Shown: one piece after another, positions 52,059 to 60,372 of the stretch | Position numbering within the stretch: position 1 is the first letter of the stretch | Layout: every line of letters starts with the position of its first letter | Origin: Betaproteobacteria bacterium | GTDB lineage: Bacteria; Pseudomonadota; Gammaproteobacteria; Burkholderiales; SG8-39 | Assembly: GCA_016195915.1 (NCBI GenBank) | Contig: JACPYS010000032.1 | Coordinates: forward strand, 1-64,000 | Direction of reading: 5' to 3' | Length of the DNA: 64,000 nt | Notes under the pieces: generated by a model | What the model was told of the DNA's origin: nothing | The model's input: the letters and a program-made list of their open reading frames with translations, nothing else | Databases searched by the model: none | Translations under genes and position numbers: made by a program

Positions 52059-53036
52059 ATGAAACCCTTGCATGCGCTGTGCTACGGCCTCGTCGCGGCG
52101 CTCGGAGCAACCGTGCCGCTCGCCGCGCAGCCCCAGGCGTATCCGAGCAAGCCCATCCGCGTGATCGTGCCTGCCGTGGCCGGCTCCGCGCCGGACGTGC
52201 GCATGCGCCAGGTGGCGCCTCGAATGGCGGAGGCACTGGCCCAGCCGATGGTGGTCGAGAACCGTCCCGGCGCCAATGGCGCGATCGGCGCGCGCGAGGC
52301 GGCGCGCGGCGCGCCCGACGGCTACACGCTGCTGCACGCCAACATCAGCAATGCCTTGAACGACATATTCAGCATCGAGAAGGGCGCACGGCTCACCGAG
52401 GAATTCGCCGCCATCGGCGACATCGAGGCCGGCCCGATGATCATGGTGGTGCACCCTTCGGTGCCCGCAAAAACACTGAAGGAGTTCATCGAGCTTGCGC
52501 GCGCCAAGCCGCACACCCTCACCTATGCGTCGGGCGGCCCCGGCGGCCTGATCCAGTTGCTCGGCGAGCGCGTCAAGCTTGCCGCGGGGGGAATCGAGGT
52601 GACCGAAGTGCCCTACAAGTCCCCCGGCGCCGACCTGCCGGACCTGCTCGCGGGGCACGTCATGGTCGGCTACGGCGTGTGGCCCACGCTGGGCGCGCAC
52701 ATCCGAAGCGGCCGGCTGCGCGCGCTGGCCGTGGCGAGCGCCGCGCGCAGGCCGATGGCCCCGGAGATTCCCACCATGGCCGAGGCCGGACTGCCGGGCC
52801 TGGAGACGACCGCATGGAACGGTCTGTTCGCGCTGGCAGGCACGCCGCAAGCGGTGATTCAAACGCTGCACCAGGCGCTATTGCGGGCACTGGCGAGCCC
52901 CGAAGTGCGCGAGCAGTTTGCAACCACTGGCAGCATGTCCGGCGGCAAAACGCCGGAGCAGTTTACCGAGTTCGTGCGGGCGGAGAAGGCGCGCTGGGCG
53001 CAGGTGGTGAAAGAAGCGGGCATCAAGCTGCAGTAG
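52059..53036 (+). CDS. Bug-family (TctC-like) periplasmic substrate-binding receptor
   Basis: 325 residues; signal peptide MKPLHALCYGLVAALGATVPLAAQ. Family blocks YPSKPIRVIVPAVAGSAPDVRMR, VENRPGANGAIGAREAA, APDGYTLLHANIS, TLTYASGGPGGLIQLLGE and VPYKSPGADLPDLLAG are present. The loop after IVP (AVAGSAPD) departs from the usual PPGGxxD. It is preceded by GGGGAGG and lies 46 bases after the creatinase-like gene. Convergent with the aldehyde dehydrogenase. Confidence 0.88.
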   Translation: MKPLHALCYGLVAALGATVPLAAQPQAYPSKPIRVIVPAVAGSAPDVRMRQVAPRMAEALAQPMVVENRPGANGAIGAREAARGAPDGYTLLHANISNALNDIFSIEKGARLTEEFAAIGDIEAGPMIMVVHPSVPAKTLKEFIELARAKPHTLTYASGGPGGLIQLLGERVKLAAGGIEVTEVPYKSPGADLPDLLAGHVMVGYGVWPTLGAHIRSGRLRALAVASAARRPMAPEIPTMAEAGLPGLETTAWNGLFALAGTPQAVIQTLHQALLRALASPEVREQFATTGSMSGGKTPEQFTEFVRAEKARWAQVVKEAGIKLQ

Positions 53037-53053
53037 AGCCGACGACCCCCGGC

Positions 53054-54523
53054 TCAGTCGTGTTGCAGCACGACGGTCTTCAGCGTCGTGAAGCCGTAGA
53101 GCGCCTCGATCCCCTTCTCGCGCCCGTAGCCCGAGGACTTGACGCCGCCGAACGGCAACTCGACGCCGCCGCCCGCGCCATAGTTGTTGACGAATACCTG
53201 TCCGCTGCGGATCGCGCGCGCCATGCGCAGCTGCCGCCCGCCATCGCGCGTCCAGACGCCCGCAACCAGGCCAAAACCCGTGGCGTTGGCGAGACGTATG
53301 GCATCGGCCTCGTCGGTGAAGGGCATCGCTGCGAGCACCGGGCCGAAGACCTCGTCACATGCGAGCCGATGCGCCGCAGGAACGTCGCGCAACAGGTGTG
53401 GCTCGACGTAGTAACCGGATGCGGGCGCATCGGCGGCGATTGTTCCTTTAGCCACGGTCGCGATGGCGTCGCGCTGTGCGTCGGCGAGAAAGCCGCGCAC
53501 GCGCTGCAACTGCCCGGGCCGGATCAACGGACCGCAATCCAGGTCGGCGAACGCGGGTCCGACCTTGAGCGCTGCAAACCGCGCCCCGAGTCGCTCGAGC
53601 ACCTCTTCGTAGCGCGATCGCTCCACCAGCATCCGACTGCCCGCCGAGCACGTCTGGCCGGCGTTCTGCACGATCGCGTTGACGAGCACCGGCAGCGCGG
53701 CATCGAGGTCCGCGTCGGCAAAAACGATCTGCGGGCCCTTGCCGCCGAGCTCAAGCGTCACGGGACAATGACGCATCGCCGCTTCCCGCGCTACGGTCGA
53801 TCCCGTCGGAGGCGAGCCGGTAAAGGAGACATGCTCGATGCCGGGATGCGCTGCAAGCGCCGCGCCGGCTTCAGCGCCGAGACCGGTGACCAGGTTGAGC
53901 GCTCCCTCCGGCAGTCCGATTTCCGCCGCAAGCATCGCGACGCGAAGCAGCGACACGCAGGCGTCCTCGGCGGGCTTCACCACGCAGGCGTTGCCCGCGG
54001 CGAGCGCGCCGCCCACCGAGCGGCCGAAGATCTGCAGCGGGTAGTTCCACGGAATGATGTGGCCGGCGACGCCGTGCGGCTCGCGCCACGTCAGCACGGT
54101 ATAGCCCGCCGGATAAGGAATCGTCTCGCCGTGGAACTTGTCGCAGGCGCCGCCATAGAACTCGAAATAACGCGCGCAGGCCGCGGCGTCGGCGCGGGCC
54201 TGTTTCATCGGCTTGCCGCAGTCGCGCGCCTCGAGCTGCGCGAGTTCCTCCGCGTGCTCGAGAATCGCCCGCCCGAGCCGGGCCAGCAGCCGCCCTTTTT
54301 CCACCGGGGCGAGGCGGCCCCAGGCGCCGTCGCGCGCTCCTTGCGCCGCCATCACGGCACGGTCGATGTCCGCGGCGTTTCCGCGCGCAATTGCGGCGAA
54401 GGCTTCGCCGTTCGAGGGGTCGATCATCGGCAGTGTTTCACCGCCGGCCGGGGCAATCCAGCGATTGCCGATGAAATGCTGCGGCGGCGTAGCGGCCGCC
54501 GGGAGGGAATGCGGGGCGTTCAT
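53054..54523 (-). CDS. NAD(P)-dependent aldehyde dehydrogenase
   Basis: 489 residues, standard length. Visible landmarks: TWREPHGVAGHIIPWNYPLQIF, FTGSPPTGSTVAREA, catalytic Glu in LELGGKGPQIVFADAD, catalytic Cys in NAGQTCSAGSR, and EVFGPVLAAMPF. The C-terminal GGGVELPFGGVKSSGYGREKG is typical of betaine-aldehyde/gamma-aminobutyraldehyde-type enzymes. It oxidises an aldehyde to its acid in the cytoplasm; substrate not specified by sequence. It is 40 bases downstream of the dienelactone hydrolase gene. Confidence 0.9.
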   Translation of the reverse strand: MNAPHSLPAAATPPQHFIGNRWIAPAGGETLPMIDPSNGEAFAAIARGNAADIDRAVMAAQGARDGAWGRLAPVEKGRLLARLGRAILEHAEELAQLEARDCGKPMKQARADAAACARYFEFYGGACDKFHGETIPYPAGYTVLTWREPHGVAGHIIPWNYPLQIFGRSVGGALAAGNACVVKPAEDACVSLLRVAMLAAEIGLPEGALNLVTGLGAEAGAALAAHPGIEHVSFTGSPPTGSTVAREAAMRHCPVTLELGGKGPQIVFADADLDAALPVLVNAIVQNAGQTCSAGSRMLVERSRYEEVLERLGARFAALKVGPAFADLDCGPLIRPGQLQRVRGFLADAQRDAIATVAKGTIAADAPASGYYVEPHLLRDVPAAHRLACDEVFGPVLAAMPFTDEADAIRLANATGFGLVAGVWTRDGGRQLRMARAIRSGQVFVNNYGAGGGVELPFGGVKSSGYGREKGIEALYGFTTLKTVVLQHD

Positions 54524-54563
54524 GGTCGAATCTCCGTTTCTGATGGCGGCACTCAGAATCGCG

Positions 54564-55268
54564 TCAGGCTGCGCTGCGCAATCCTGCGAGAATGGCGAGC
54601 GCCCGTGCCATGGAAAACTCGCGCGAATGCGGATCGAATGCCTTGGCGTTGCCGGGCATCATGTAGCCGTGCAGGACGCCAGGAAAAATATGCACCTCGA
54701 CATTCTTCATGCGCGTCGGAACTGAACGATAGGCATCGAGCACGTCCGCGGGAGCTGCGTGGTCCTGGTCTCCCCAGAGCAGGCAGATGGGCCTGGTCAC
54801 GCCTTCGAGTTCCCCGATGTAGTCCTTCATCTGCGTCGAATGGCAGCCGATTCCGGCGTCGAAGCCGAGCCGCGCGGGCCCCAGGATCGCAAAGGGTCCG
54901 CCGTAACAGAATCCCATTGCCAATGCGCGCCCGTTCGATTGCGCGAGGCGCCGGACCTCGGCAAGCGTGTCGGCCATGTCGGCCTCGCCTAGACGGATCC
55001 TCTCCAGCCGCGGCTGGCCGCGCGGCGCCGCGCGCGCGTCATCTCTTGAAAGCGGGCCGGGCACGGTGCGCCAGAACAGGTCGGGCGCGGCCGCGATGTA
55101 TCCATGCGCGGCAAATTCATCGGCGATCGCGCGTATGTCGCCGTCCACGCCGTGAATCGCGGAGGCCAGCACGACCGCAGGCACCTTTGCAACGCTCCCG
55201 GGTGCCGCAAGATAGCAATCGAATTCGCCGCCGCCGCTCGCGCGGATCCTGATGTCTTTTCCGATCAC
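54564..55268 (-). CDS. Dienelactone hydrolase family protein
   Basis: 234 residues from a GTG at 55268 (GGGGAG upstream). Alpha/beta hydrolase with the nucleophile Cys121 in MGFCYGG, Asp in LLWGDQDHAAP and His in VLHGYM, the Cys-Asp-His triad of carboxymethylenebutenolidase relatives. It would hydrolyse a lactone or ester from ring-cleavage pathways. It forms a two-gene minus-strand unit with the aldehyde dehydrogenase. Confidence 0.88.
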   Translation of the reverse strand: MIGKDIRIRASGGGEFDCYLAAPGSVAKVPAVVLASAIHGVDGDIRAIADEFAAHGYIAAAPDLFWRTVPGPLSRDDARAAPRGQPRLERIRLGEADMADTLAEVRRLAQSNGRALAMGFCYGGPFAILGPARLGFDAGIGCHSTQMKDYIGELEGVTRPICLLWGDQDHAAPADVLDAYRSVPTRMKNVEVHIFPGVLHGYMMPGNAKAFDPHSREFSMARALAILAGLRSAA

Positions 55269-55355
55269 CGTGCCGTTCTCCCCTTGAGCCAGCTGGAATG
55301 ATAGTGCGATTCCGCGCCCGGTACAGCCCGGACCCTGGATTCTCCCGCAACCGCG

Positions 55356-56585
55356 TCAACCCAGCGCCTGACGAAAGTCCGCGGTCAGGTCCTCCTCATC
55401 CTCGATGCCGGTGGAAACGCGAATCAGCGAATCGGCGATTCCCATGCTGGCACGCCGCTCGGCGCCCATCTCGAAGTAAATCGTATGCGCGACCGGGATC
55501 GCCAGCGTGCGATTGTCGGCGAGGTTGCTGGATGAAACGACGATCTGGAGCCGGTTGAGGAATTCGAAGCAGTCGATTCCATCCGCCAGTTCGAACGCCA
55601 TCAGCCCGCCGGCGCCGCGAAACAGCGCTTTCGCGCGCTCGTGCTGCGGATGGCTTTCCAGTCCCGGATAATAGACGCGCCTGACTCGGGGGTGCGCTTC
55701 CAGGTACTGCGCGAGCTTGAGGGCATTGGCGCAGATTCTGTCCATGCGCAGCGCCAGCGTCTCTGCGCCCACCGCCAGATGATGCGCCGCTTCGGGAGCG
55801 AGCGTAGCGCCGACATCCCGCAACCCCTTCTTGCGGATCTGCAACGCGGCCCAGCGGGACGCGTCGCCTTTCTTGTAGCTGTCATGGATGTTCGGGTACT
55901 TCGACCAGTCGTACAGCCCGCAATCCGTGACCGCGCCCCCGAGCGCGTTGCCGTGACCGCCGATGCATTTGGTCAGCGCGTTGACGATCAGGCTCGCGTC
56001 GACGCGCTTCGGCAGGAAAAGGTACGGCGAGGTCAGGGTGTTGTCGACGACATAGACGATGTCCCGTGCCCTGCACAGTTCACCGATCCCCGCGAGATCG
56101 GCCACCTGGGTGCGGGGATTGGCGATGGTTTCGACGAATACCATACGCGTCTCCGGCCTCAGCGCCTGCGCCACGCATGCGACATCGGTGGCATCGACGA
56201 AACTCACGGCGATGCCCAACTGCTCGAACGTGCCCAACAGGCTGTTGGTATTGCCGAACACGAAGCTGCTCGACACGACGTGATCGCTGGCGCGCAGCAA
56301 TGCCATCATCGTCGATGCGATCGCGCCCATGCCGGTGGCGAACGACACCGTGGCGATCCCCTGCTCCATCGTCGTGATCTTGTCTTCCAGGGCCGACGTC
56401 GTCGGCGTGCCCTGGCGCCCGTAGGCGTAGCCGGGCAACTCCCCCTGGAACACCCGGGCGAGGTCGCGCGCATCGGCATAGCCGAACGCGACGGAATTGT
56501 GGACCGGCTTGTGCAGCGAACCGTGCTCGATGGGTTTGGAGCGATCGGAATGAAGTATCGCCGTCGTGAACCCGCGTGCGCTCAT
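55356..56585 (-). CDS. Cys/Met metabolism PLP-dependent enzyme (MetZ/cystathionine gamma-synthase family)
   Basis: 409 residues from the ATG at 56585, with AGGAGG seven bases upstream. PLP-binding Lys206 in VNALTKCIGGHGN; other fold-type I landmarks are YAYGRQGTPTTSALE, SFATGMGAIASTM, ETIANPRTQVAD, VVDNTLTSPYLF and C-terminal RVSTGIEDEEDL. Members make homocysteine or cystathionine from acylated homoserine, or carry out gamma-elimination. The SAM-II riboswitch leader indicates methionine-pathway control and favours O-succinyl/acetylhomoserine sulfhydrylase. The N-terminal part before the ATG is riboswitch-leader sequence, not protein. Confidence 0.85.
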   Translation of the reverse strand: MSARGFTTAILHSDRSKPIEHGSLHKPVHNSVAFGYADARDLARVFQGELPGYAYGRQGTPTTSALEDKITTMEQGIATVSFATGMGAIASTMMALLRASDHVVSSSFVFGNTNSLLGTFEQLGIAVSFVDATDVACVAQALRPETRMVFVETIANPRTQVADLAGIGELCRARDIVYVVDNTLTSPYLFLPKRVDASLIVNALTKCIGGHGNALGGAVTDCGLYDWSKYPNIHDSYKKGDASRWAALQIRKKGLRDVGATLAPEAAHHLAVGAETLALRMDRICANALKLAQYLEAHPRVRRVYYPGLESHPQHERAKALFRGAGGLMAFELADGIDCFEFLNRLQIVVSSSNLADNRTLAIPVAHTIYFEMGAERRASMGIADSLIRVSTGIEDEEDLTADFRQALG

Positions 56586-56608
56586 GAAAACCTCCTGCAT
56601 CGTCCCAA

Positions 56609-56642
56609 ACAAAAAGCCCGTTCAGCTTGTGCTCGAACGGGC
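56609..56642 (-). terminator. Intrinsic terminator of the SAM-II leader
   Basis: On the minus strand GCCCGTTC ... GAACGGGC forms an 8-bp stem followed directly by TTTTTGTTT. It sits between the aptamer and the ribosome binding site of the PLP enzyme gene, so folding it would stop transcription before the coding region. Confidence 0.8.
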
Positions 56643-56654
56643 CTGGTTCAATGC

Positions 56655-56724
56655 GTTCACCCGCTTTAGCCGTATTTATTGGACTCTCGTCCGCGCCCGC
56701 AAGCTGAATATCAAATCGGCGCAA
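56655..56724 (-). promoter_or_regulatory. SAM-II (metA/SAM-alpha) riboswitch aptamer
   Basis: On the minus strand: GCGCC (P1 5' side, 56718-56722), the loop GATTTGATATTCAGCTTGC, GGCGC (P1 3' side, 56693-56697), a small GGACgagaGTCC hairpin, then AATAAATACGGCTAAAGCGGG. GATTTGA, GCTTGC, AATAAA and GCTAAAG are the conserved SAM-II segments; CUUGC can pair with GCGGG as the pseudoknot. A promoter candidate TTGACG (56752-56757), 17-bp spacer, CAGACT (56729-56734) would start transcription at the first P1 base. A terminator and then the PLP enzyme gene follow. Confidence 0.82.
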
Positions 56725-56904
56725 TTGGAGTCTGACGCGTTTTCGTGCCTGCGTCAAACAGCGCGATCACGCCGCGCAGGACGAATTCCCACCACGGCAG
56801 GCTGCGATCCCACATGCACCCTCCATTGGTTGAACTTCGAGACCGCTGTTCCAATCGTACAGGCGCGCCCCGGGGTAATACTCAATCGGACCGGACTTCG
56901 CCGG

Positions 56905-58668
56905 TCAATCGGGCAGTTCTGCCTTGCGCAGCGAGTCCAGGTGGTGCGCGAGGTCGGATTCGCGCCGGTAGTGGAGGATCGGCACGCAGTGCGTGGCGAT
57001 GCTGAACGCCGGAGCGCGCTTGAACACTTCTGCGCGGTGCGCGATCGCCTCCGGGTCGTTCCCCAGTCGGGCGTGGCAAGCCGCGAACAGGGCGTGATGC
57101 AGGGTGTCGGGCGCCGTAATGTGGCGCAGGGACTCGATCGAATCGGCATAGCGCCGCGCGACAAATTGCGCGCGCGCCAGGTGAAACCAGAAACGCTCCG
57201 GGTGGTAGGGGTTGAGGCGCATCGCCTTGCGGATCCACTCGATGCCCTCCTCCGCCTGGCCGAGCCAGGTGAGCAGCTCCCCCTGCTGCACCACGATCAG
57301 GTCATCGTTCGGATTGAGGCCCAGCGCGCGGCGCTGGTGGTAGATGGACTTGTCCAGGTCGTTCCGGACGACGCTCACAGCCGCGAGGATGCGATGCACG
57401 TCGCTGTCGTTCTCGTCCAGCCCGAGCGCGACATCGAGCTCCCGTTCGATCGCGGCTTCGGTCGCGACGCGGTCTTCGCACCAGCCGTATCCCCATTGCT
57501 GGCCGAGGATGCAGGCGCGCCATGCGTGCGCGTGCCCGTACCGGGGATCGAGTTCGATCGCGCGCTCGATGAGGCCCGCCGCACGCAGGTTGTCATCGCG
57601 GTTCGACCGGTGGTGCAGGATCTTGGCCTCCAGCACGCACTCGTAAGCGGCCATGTTCGCGGGCGGCTTCCTCTCGGCGCGGCTGCGCGCGTCGGCCTCG
57701 AGGCGTCCGGGCAGCGTCGCGACGATGGCCGAAGTGACCTCGTCCTGAACCGCGAATATGTCCTCCAGGTCGCGGTCGAAGCGTTCGGCCCAGATGTGAT
57801 GATCCGTCTCCGCGTCGATCAGCTGCACCGTGATCCGCACCCGGTTGCCGGCCTTGCGGACGCTCCCCTCGACGACGTAGCGCACGCCGAGCTCGCGCGC
57901 GACCTTCTTCACGTCCACCGCCTGTCCCTTGTACTTCGACGAGGTATTGCGCGAGATGACGAACAGCTCGCGGAAGCGCGAAAGGTCGGTCAGGATATCT
58001 TCGGTCAGGCCGTCGGCAAAGAATTCCTGCTCCGGCGCGCCGCTCATATTCGTGAACGGCAACACGATGATGGAAGGCTTCTCGGAGAACTGAACACCGG
58101 GCGCGCCGGCGGCCGAAGTTGCCGGAGGCGACGAGGAATCGCCGGCAACAACGCTGAACGCACGCACGGGGTGGGAGATGTTCTTGACTGTCTGCTCGCC
58201 CTGGTCGACGAACCCTGCGGCCAACTTGCCGCGAACCGCGCCCTGGATCGCATCCGAGACCATGATCCCGCCGGGCACCGCCAAGCCCTCCAGGCGGGCG
58301 GCGATATTGACGCCATCGCCGTAAATGCTGCCGTCCGGTTTCTCGATCACATCTCCCAGATGCACGCCGATGCGAAAGCGCATCCTCCGGTCTTCGGACA
58401 CTGCGCCCGCAGAGGATTCGATTCCCTGCTGAACGGCGAGCGCTGCTGAAACGGCGCCGATGGCGGTCTCGAACACCGCCAGTACGGAATCCCCGGCCAT
58501 GTCGATCACGCGGCCGTGATGGGCTTGGATCTGCGACGCGAACACGCGCCGGGCCGCGTCGAGCGCGGCAACCGTCGCGCGCTCGTCTCCGGCCATCAGG
58601 CGCGAATAGCCCGCCACATCCGCGGCGAGAATCGCCGCCAGGCGCTGTCTGAGTTCCGCCCCGCTCAC
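56905..58668 (-). CDS. Adenylate/guanylate cyclase with TolB-like and TPR domains
   Basis: 587 residues from a GTG at 58668 with GGGGGGAGG upstream. Residues 1-170 are a class III cyclase domain with metal-binding Asp17 (LAADVAGYS) and Asp60 (DMAGDSVLAVF) and GDGVNIAARLE. Residues about 200-335 form the TolB-like/FlgO-type segment (IIVLPFTNMSGAPEQEFFADGLTEDI). The C-terminal part is a TPR array (RAIELDPRYGHAHAWRA, RALGLNPNDDLIVVQQ, AMRLNPYHPERFWFHLARA). Cytoplasmic; no membrane span. Proteins of this architecture are abundant in rhizobia and soil betaproteobacteria, with unknown inputs. Confidence 0.88.
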   Translation of the reverse strand: MSGAELRQRLAAILAADVAGYSRLMAGDERATVAALDAARRVFASQIQAHHGRVIDMAGDSVLAVFETAIGAVSAALAVQQGIESSAGAVSEDRRMRFRIGVHLGDVIEKPDGSIYGDGVNIAARLEGLAVPGGIMVSDAIQGAVRGKLAAGFVDQGEQTVKNISHPVRAFSVVAGDSSSPPATSAAGAPGVQFSEKPSIIVLPFTNMSGAPEQEFFADGLTEDILTDLSRFRELFVISRNTSSKYKGQAVDVKKVARELGVRYVVEGSVRKAGNRVRITVQLIDAETDHHIWAERFDRDLEDIFAVQDEVTSAIVATLPGRLEADARSRAERKPPANMAAYECVLEAKILHHRSNRDDNLRAAGLIERAIELDPRYGHAHAWRACILGQQWGYGWCEDRVATEAAIERELDVALGLDENDSDVHRILAAVSVVRNDLDKSIYHQRRALGLNPNDDLIVVQQGELLTWLGQAEEGIEWIRKAMRLNPYHPERFWFHLARAQFVARRYADSIESLRHITAPDTLHHALFAACHARLGNDPEAIAHRAEVFKRAPAFSIATHCVPILHYRRESDLAHHLDSLRKAELPD

Positions 58669-58724
58669 GTGCGCCGCCTCCCCCCCAAGGCGTGGGGTGA
58701 GCGAATATTACCGTTTTGGCAGGG

Positions 58725-60119
58725 TCAGGTCTTGTCCCGCGCCTTCCCCGATATTTCGGCGCCGGCATCGGGCGCTAGCGCCGAGTTGAAGAACAGCGAC
58801 ATCGAGGAAACGAGCGCCACCACGGCGAACGCGGGCCAGAAATCGGCTGCGACGATGCCGCCGTGGCCTTGCAGTTCGTTCGAGATCTGCAAGGCGTAGG
58901 CGCCGACCACCACGCCCATGCTTTGCGAGAGACGCTGCGCCATGCTCGACGCGCTCGATGCCTGGCTCATCGTCTCCTTCGTGATCTCGGCGAAACTGAT
59001 TGCGCCGAGGCTCGTGAACTGAAGCGAGCGCAGGCAGCCGCTCACGAGCAGCACGGCGACGACGACGACGTGCGACGTGCCCGCGGTGAACAGTCCGTAG
59101 ATGCCCGTGGCGGCGGAGGCCAGCACGGCATTCCACTTCAATACCAGGCGGAACCCGAAGCGCTTGAGAATCATGACGGTCAGGGTCTTCATGAACATGG
59201 CGCCCACTGCGGTCGCGCAGGTCAACAGACCCGAGTGAAACGGATCGAGTCCGAAGCCCAGTTGAAACATGAGCGGCAGCAGAAACGGCGTCGCGCCGAC
59301 GCCGACGCGGAACAGGCTGCCGCCGACGACCCCGGCGCGGAACGTGGGCAGCTTCAGCAAACCGAGGTCGATGAGCGGATTGGAAACGCGGCGGGCGTGC
59401 GAGGCGTAAGCAGCCACCGCGAGCGCTCCGATCACGACGCAGGCGAAAGTCGCTGCGCCGGGGAGCAAATGGCCGCCGAGCGCGGAAAGACCCAGCATCA
59501 GCACCGAAAGCCCGAGACCGAGCAACAGGAAGCCGCGCGCATCGAGCGGCGGCAGTTCGGATTCGCGGATGTTCGGGATGTGGCGAAGCACCAGCGCGAG
59601 ACCGAGGATGCCGATCGGCAGATTGATCAGAAAAATGCCGCGCCAGTTGAAGTACTGGGTGATCAGCCCGCCGAGCGGCGGTCCCATGATCGGCCCGAGC
59701 AGCGCCGGGATGGTGAGGTAGTTGAGCGCCGCGACGAGCCCGCTCTTCGGCACCGACTTGAGCAGCACCAGCCGACCGACCGGGACCATCATCGCGCCGC
59801 CGATACCCTGCACGAAGCGCGCGAGCACGAAGGCGACGAGCGTGCTCGACGCGGCGCAAAGCAGCGACCCGCCCATGAACACCACGATCGCTGCCGCGAA
59901 GACGGTGCGCGAGCCATAACGGTCGGCCATCCAGCCGCTGATCGGGATGAACACCGCGAGGCTGACGAGGTAGGCGGTGAACGCGAGCTTGAGCGCGAGA
60001 GGATTTTCGCCGATGTCCGTGGCGATCGCGGGCAGTGAAGTGGCAAGCACGGTGGAGTCCATGTTCTCCATGAAAAGGGCGCAGGCGACGATCAGCGGGA
60101 TGAGGATGTGGCGCGGCAT
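58725..60119 (-). CDS. MFS drug/metabolite exporter, DHA2 (EmrB/QacA) family
   Basis: 464 residues with about 14 hydrophobic segments. N-terminal motif D1-like LFMENMDSTVLATSLPAIA, motif A GWMADRYGSRTVF and motif C-like ALLGPIMGPPLGGLI identify the DHA2 proton-antiport group. It probably exports a hydrophobic compound across the inner membrane. No EmrA-type adaptor is next to it. It is separated from the cyclase gene by 56 bases and divergent from the kinase. Confidence 0.88.
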   Translation of the reverse strand: MPRHILIPLIVACALFMENMDSTVLATSLPAIATDIGENPLALKLAFTAYLVSLAVFIPISGWMADRYGSRTVFAAAIVVFMGGSLLCAASSTLVAFVLARFVQGIGGAMMVPVGRLVLLKSVPKSGLVAALNYLTIPALLGPIMGPPLGGLITQYFNWRGIFLINLPIGILGLALVLRHIPNIRESELPPLDARGFLLLGLGLSVLMLGLSALGGHLLPGAATFACVVIGALAVAAYASHARRVSNPLIDLGLLKLPTFRAGVVGGSLFRVGVGATPFLLPLMFQLGFGLDPFHSGLLTCATAVGAMFMKTLTVMILKRFGFRLVLKWNAVLASAATGIYGLFTAGTSHVVVVAVLLVSGCLRSLQFTSLGAISFAEITKETMSQASSASSMAQRLSQSMGVVVGAYALQISNELQGHGGIVAADFWPAFAVVALVSSMSLFFNSALAPDAGAEISGKARDKT

Positions 60120-60372
60120 TTGTGGGGTTTTCGCGTCCGAGGCAGTCGGCGGCGCGTTTGTTAAACAGACGGGCGGGACGTGGCGGGGGGAGGTGCAAGT
60201 CTATCGCATGGGGTACGGCGCGCGCTAAGACCGCGGCCGGTTCATGGTGCGTCAACAACTCACCGCGTCAGAATCGACGACCGCGATACAATGCAGAACC
60301 TGATAACAGACCGCGATACGTGGGCCCGATTGGGGGCCCGCTCGATATGAGAACGACGTACACGTGGCAGCC

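Noticed and set aside
52079-55252. A 1057-codon plus-strand open frame over the Bug, aldehyde dehydrogenase and hydrolase genes
   Set aside because: It is Arg/Ala/Gly-rich, has no domain and covers well-supported genes in other frames. High GC makes such antisense frames common.
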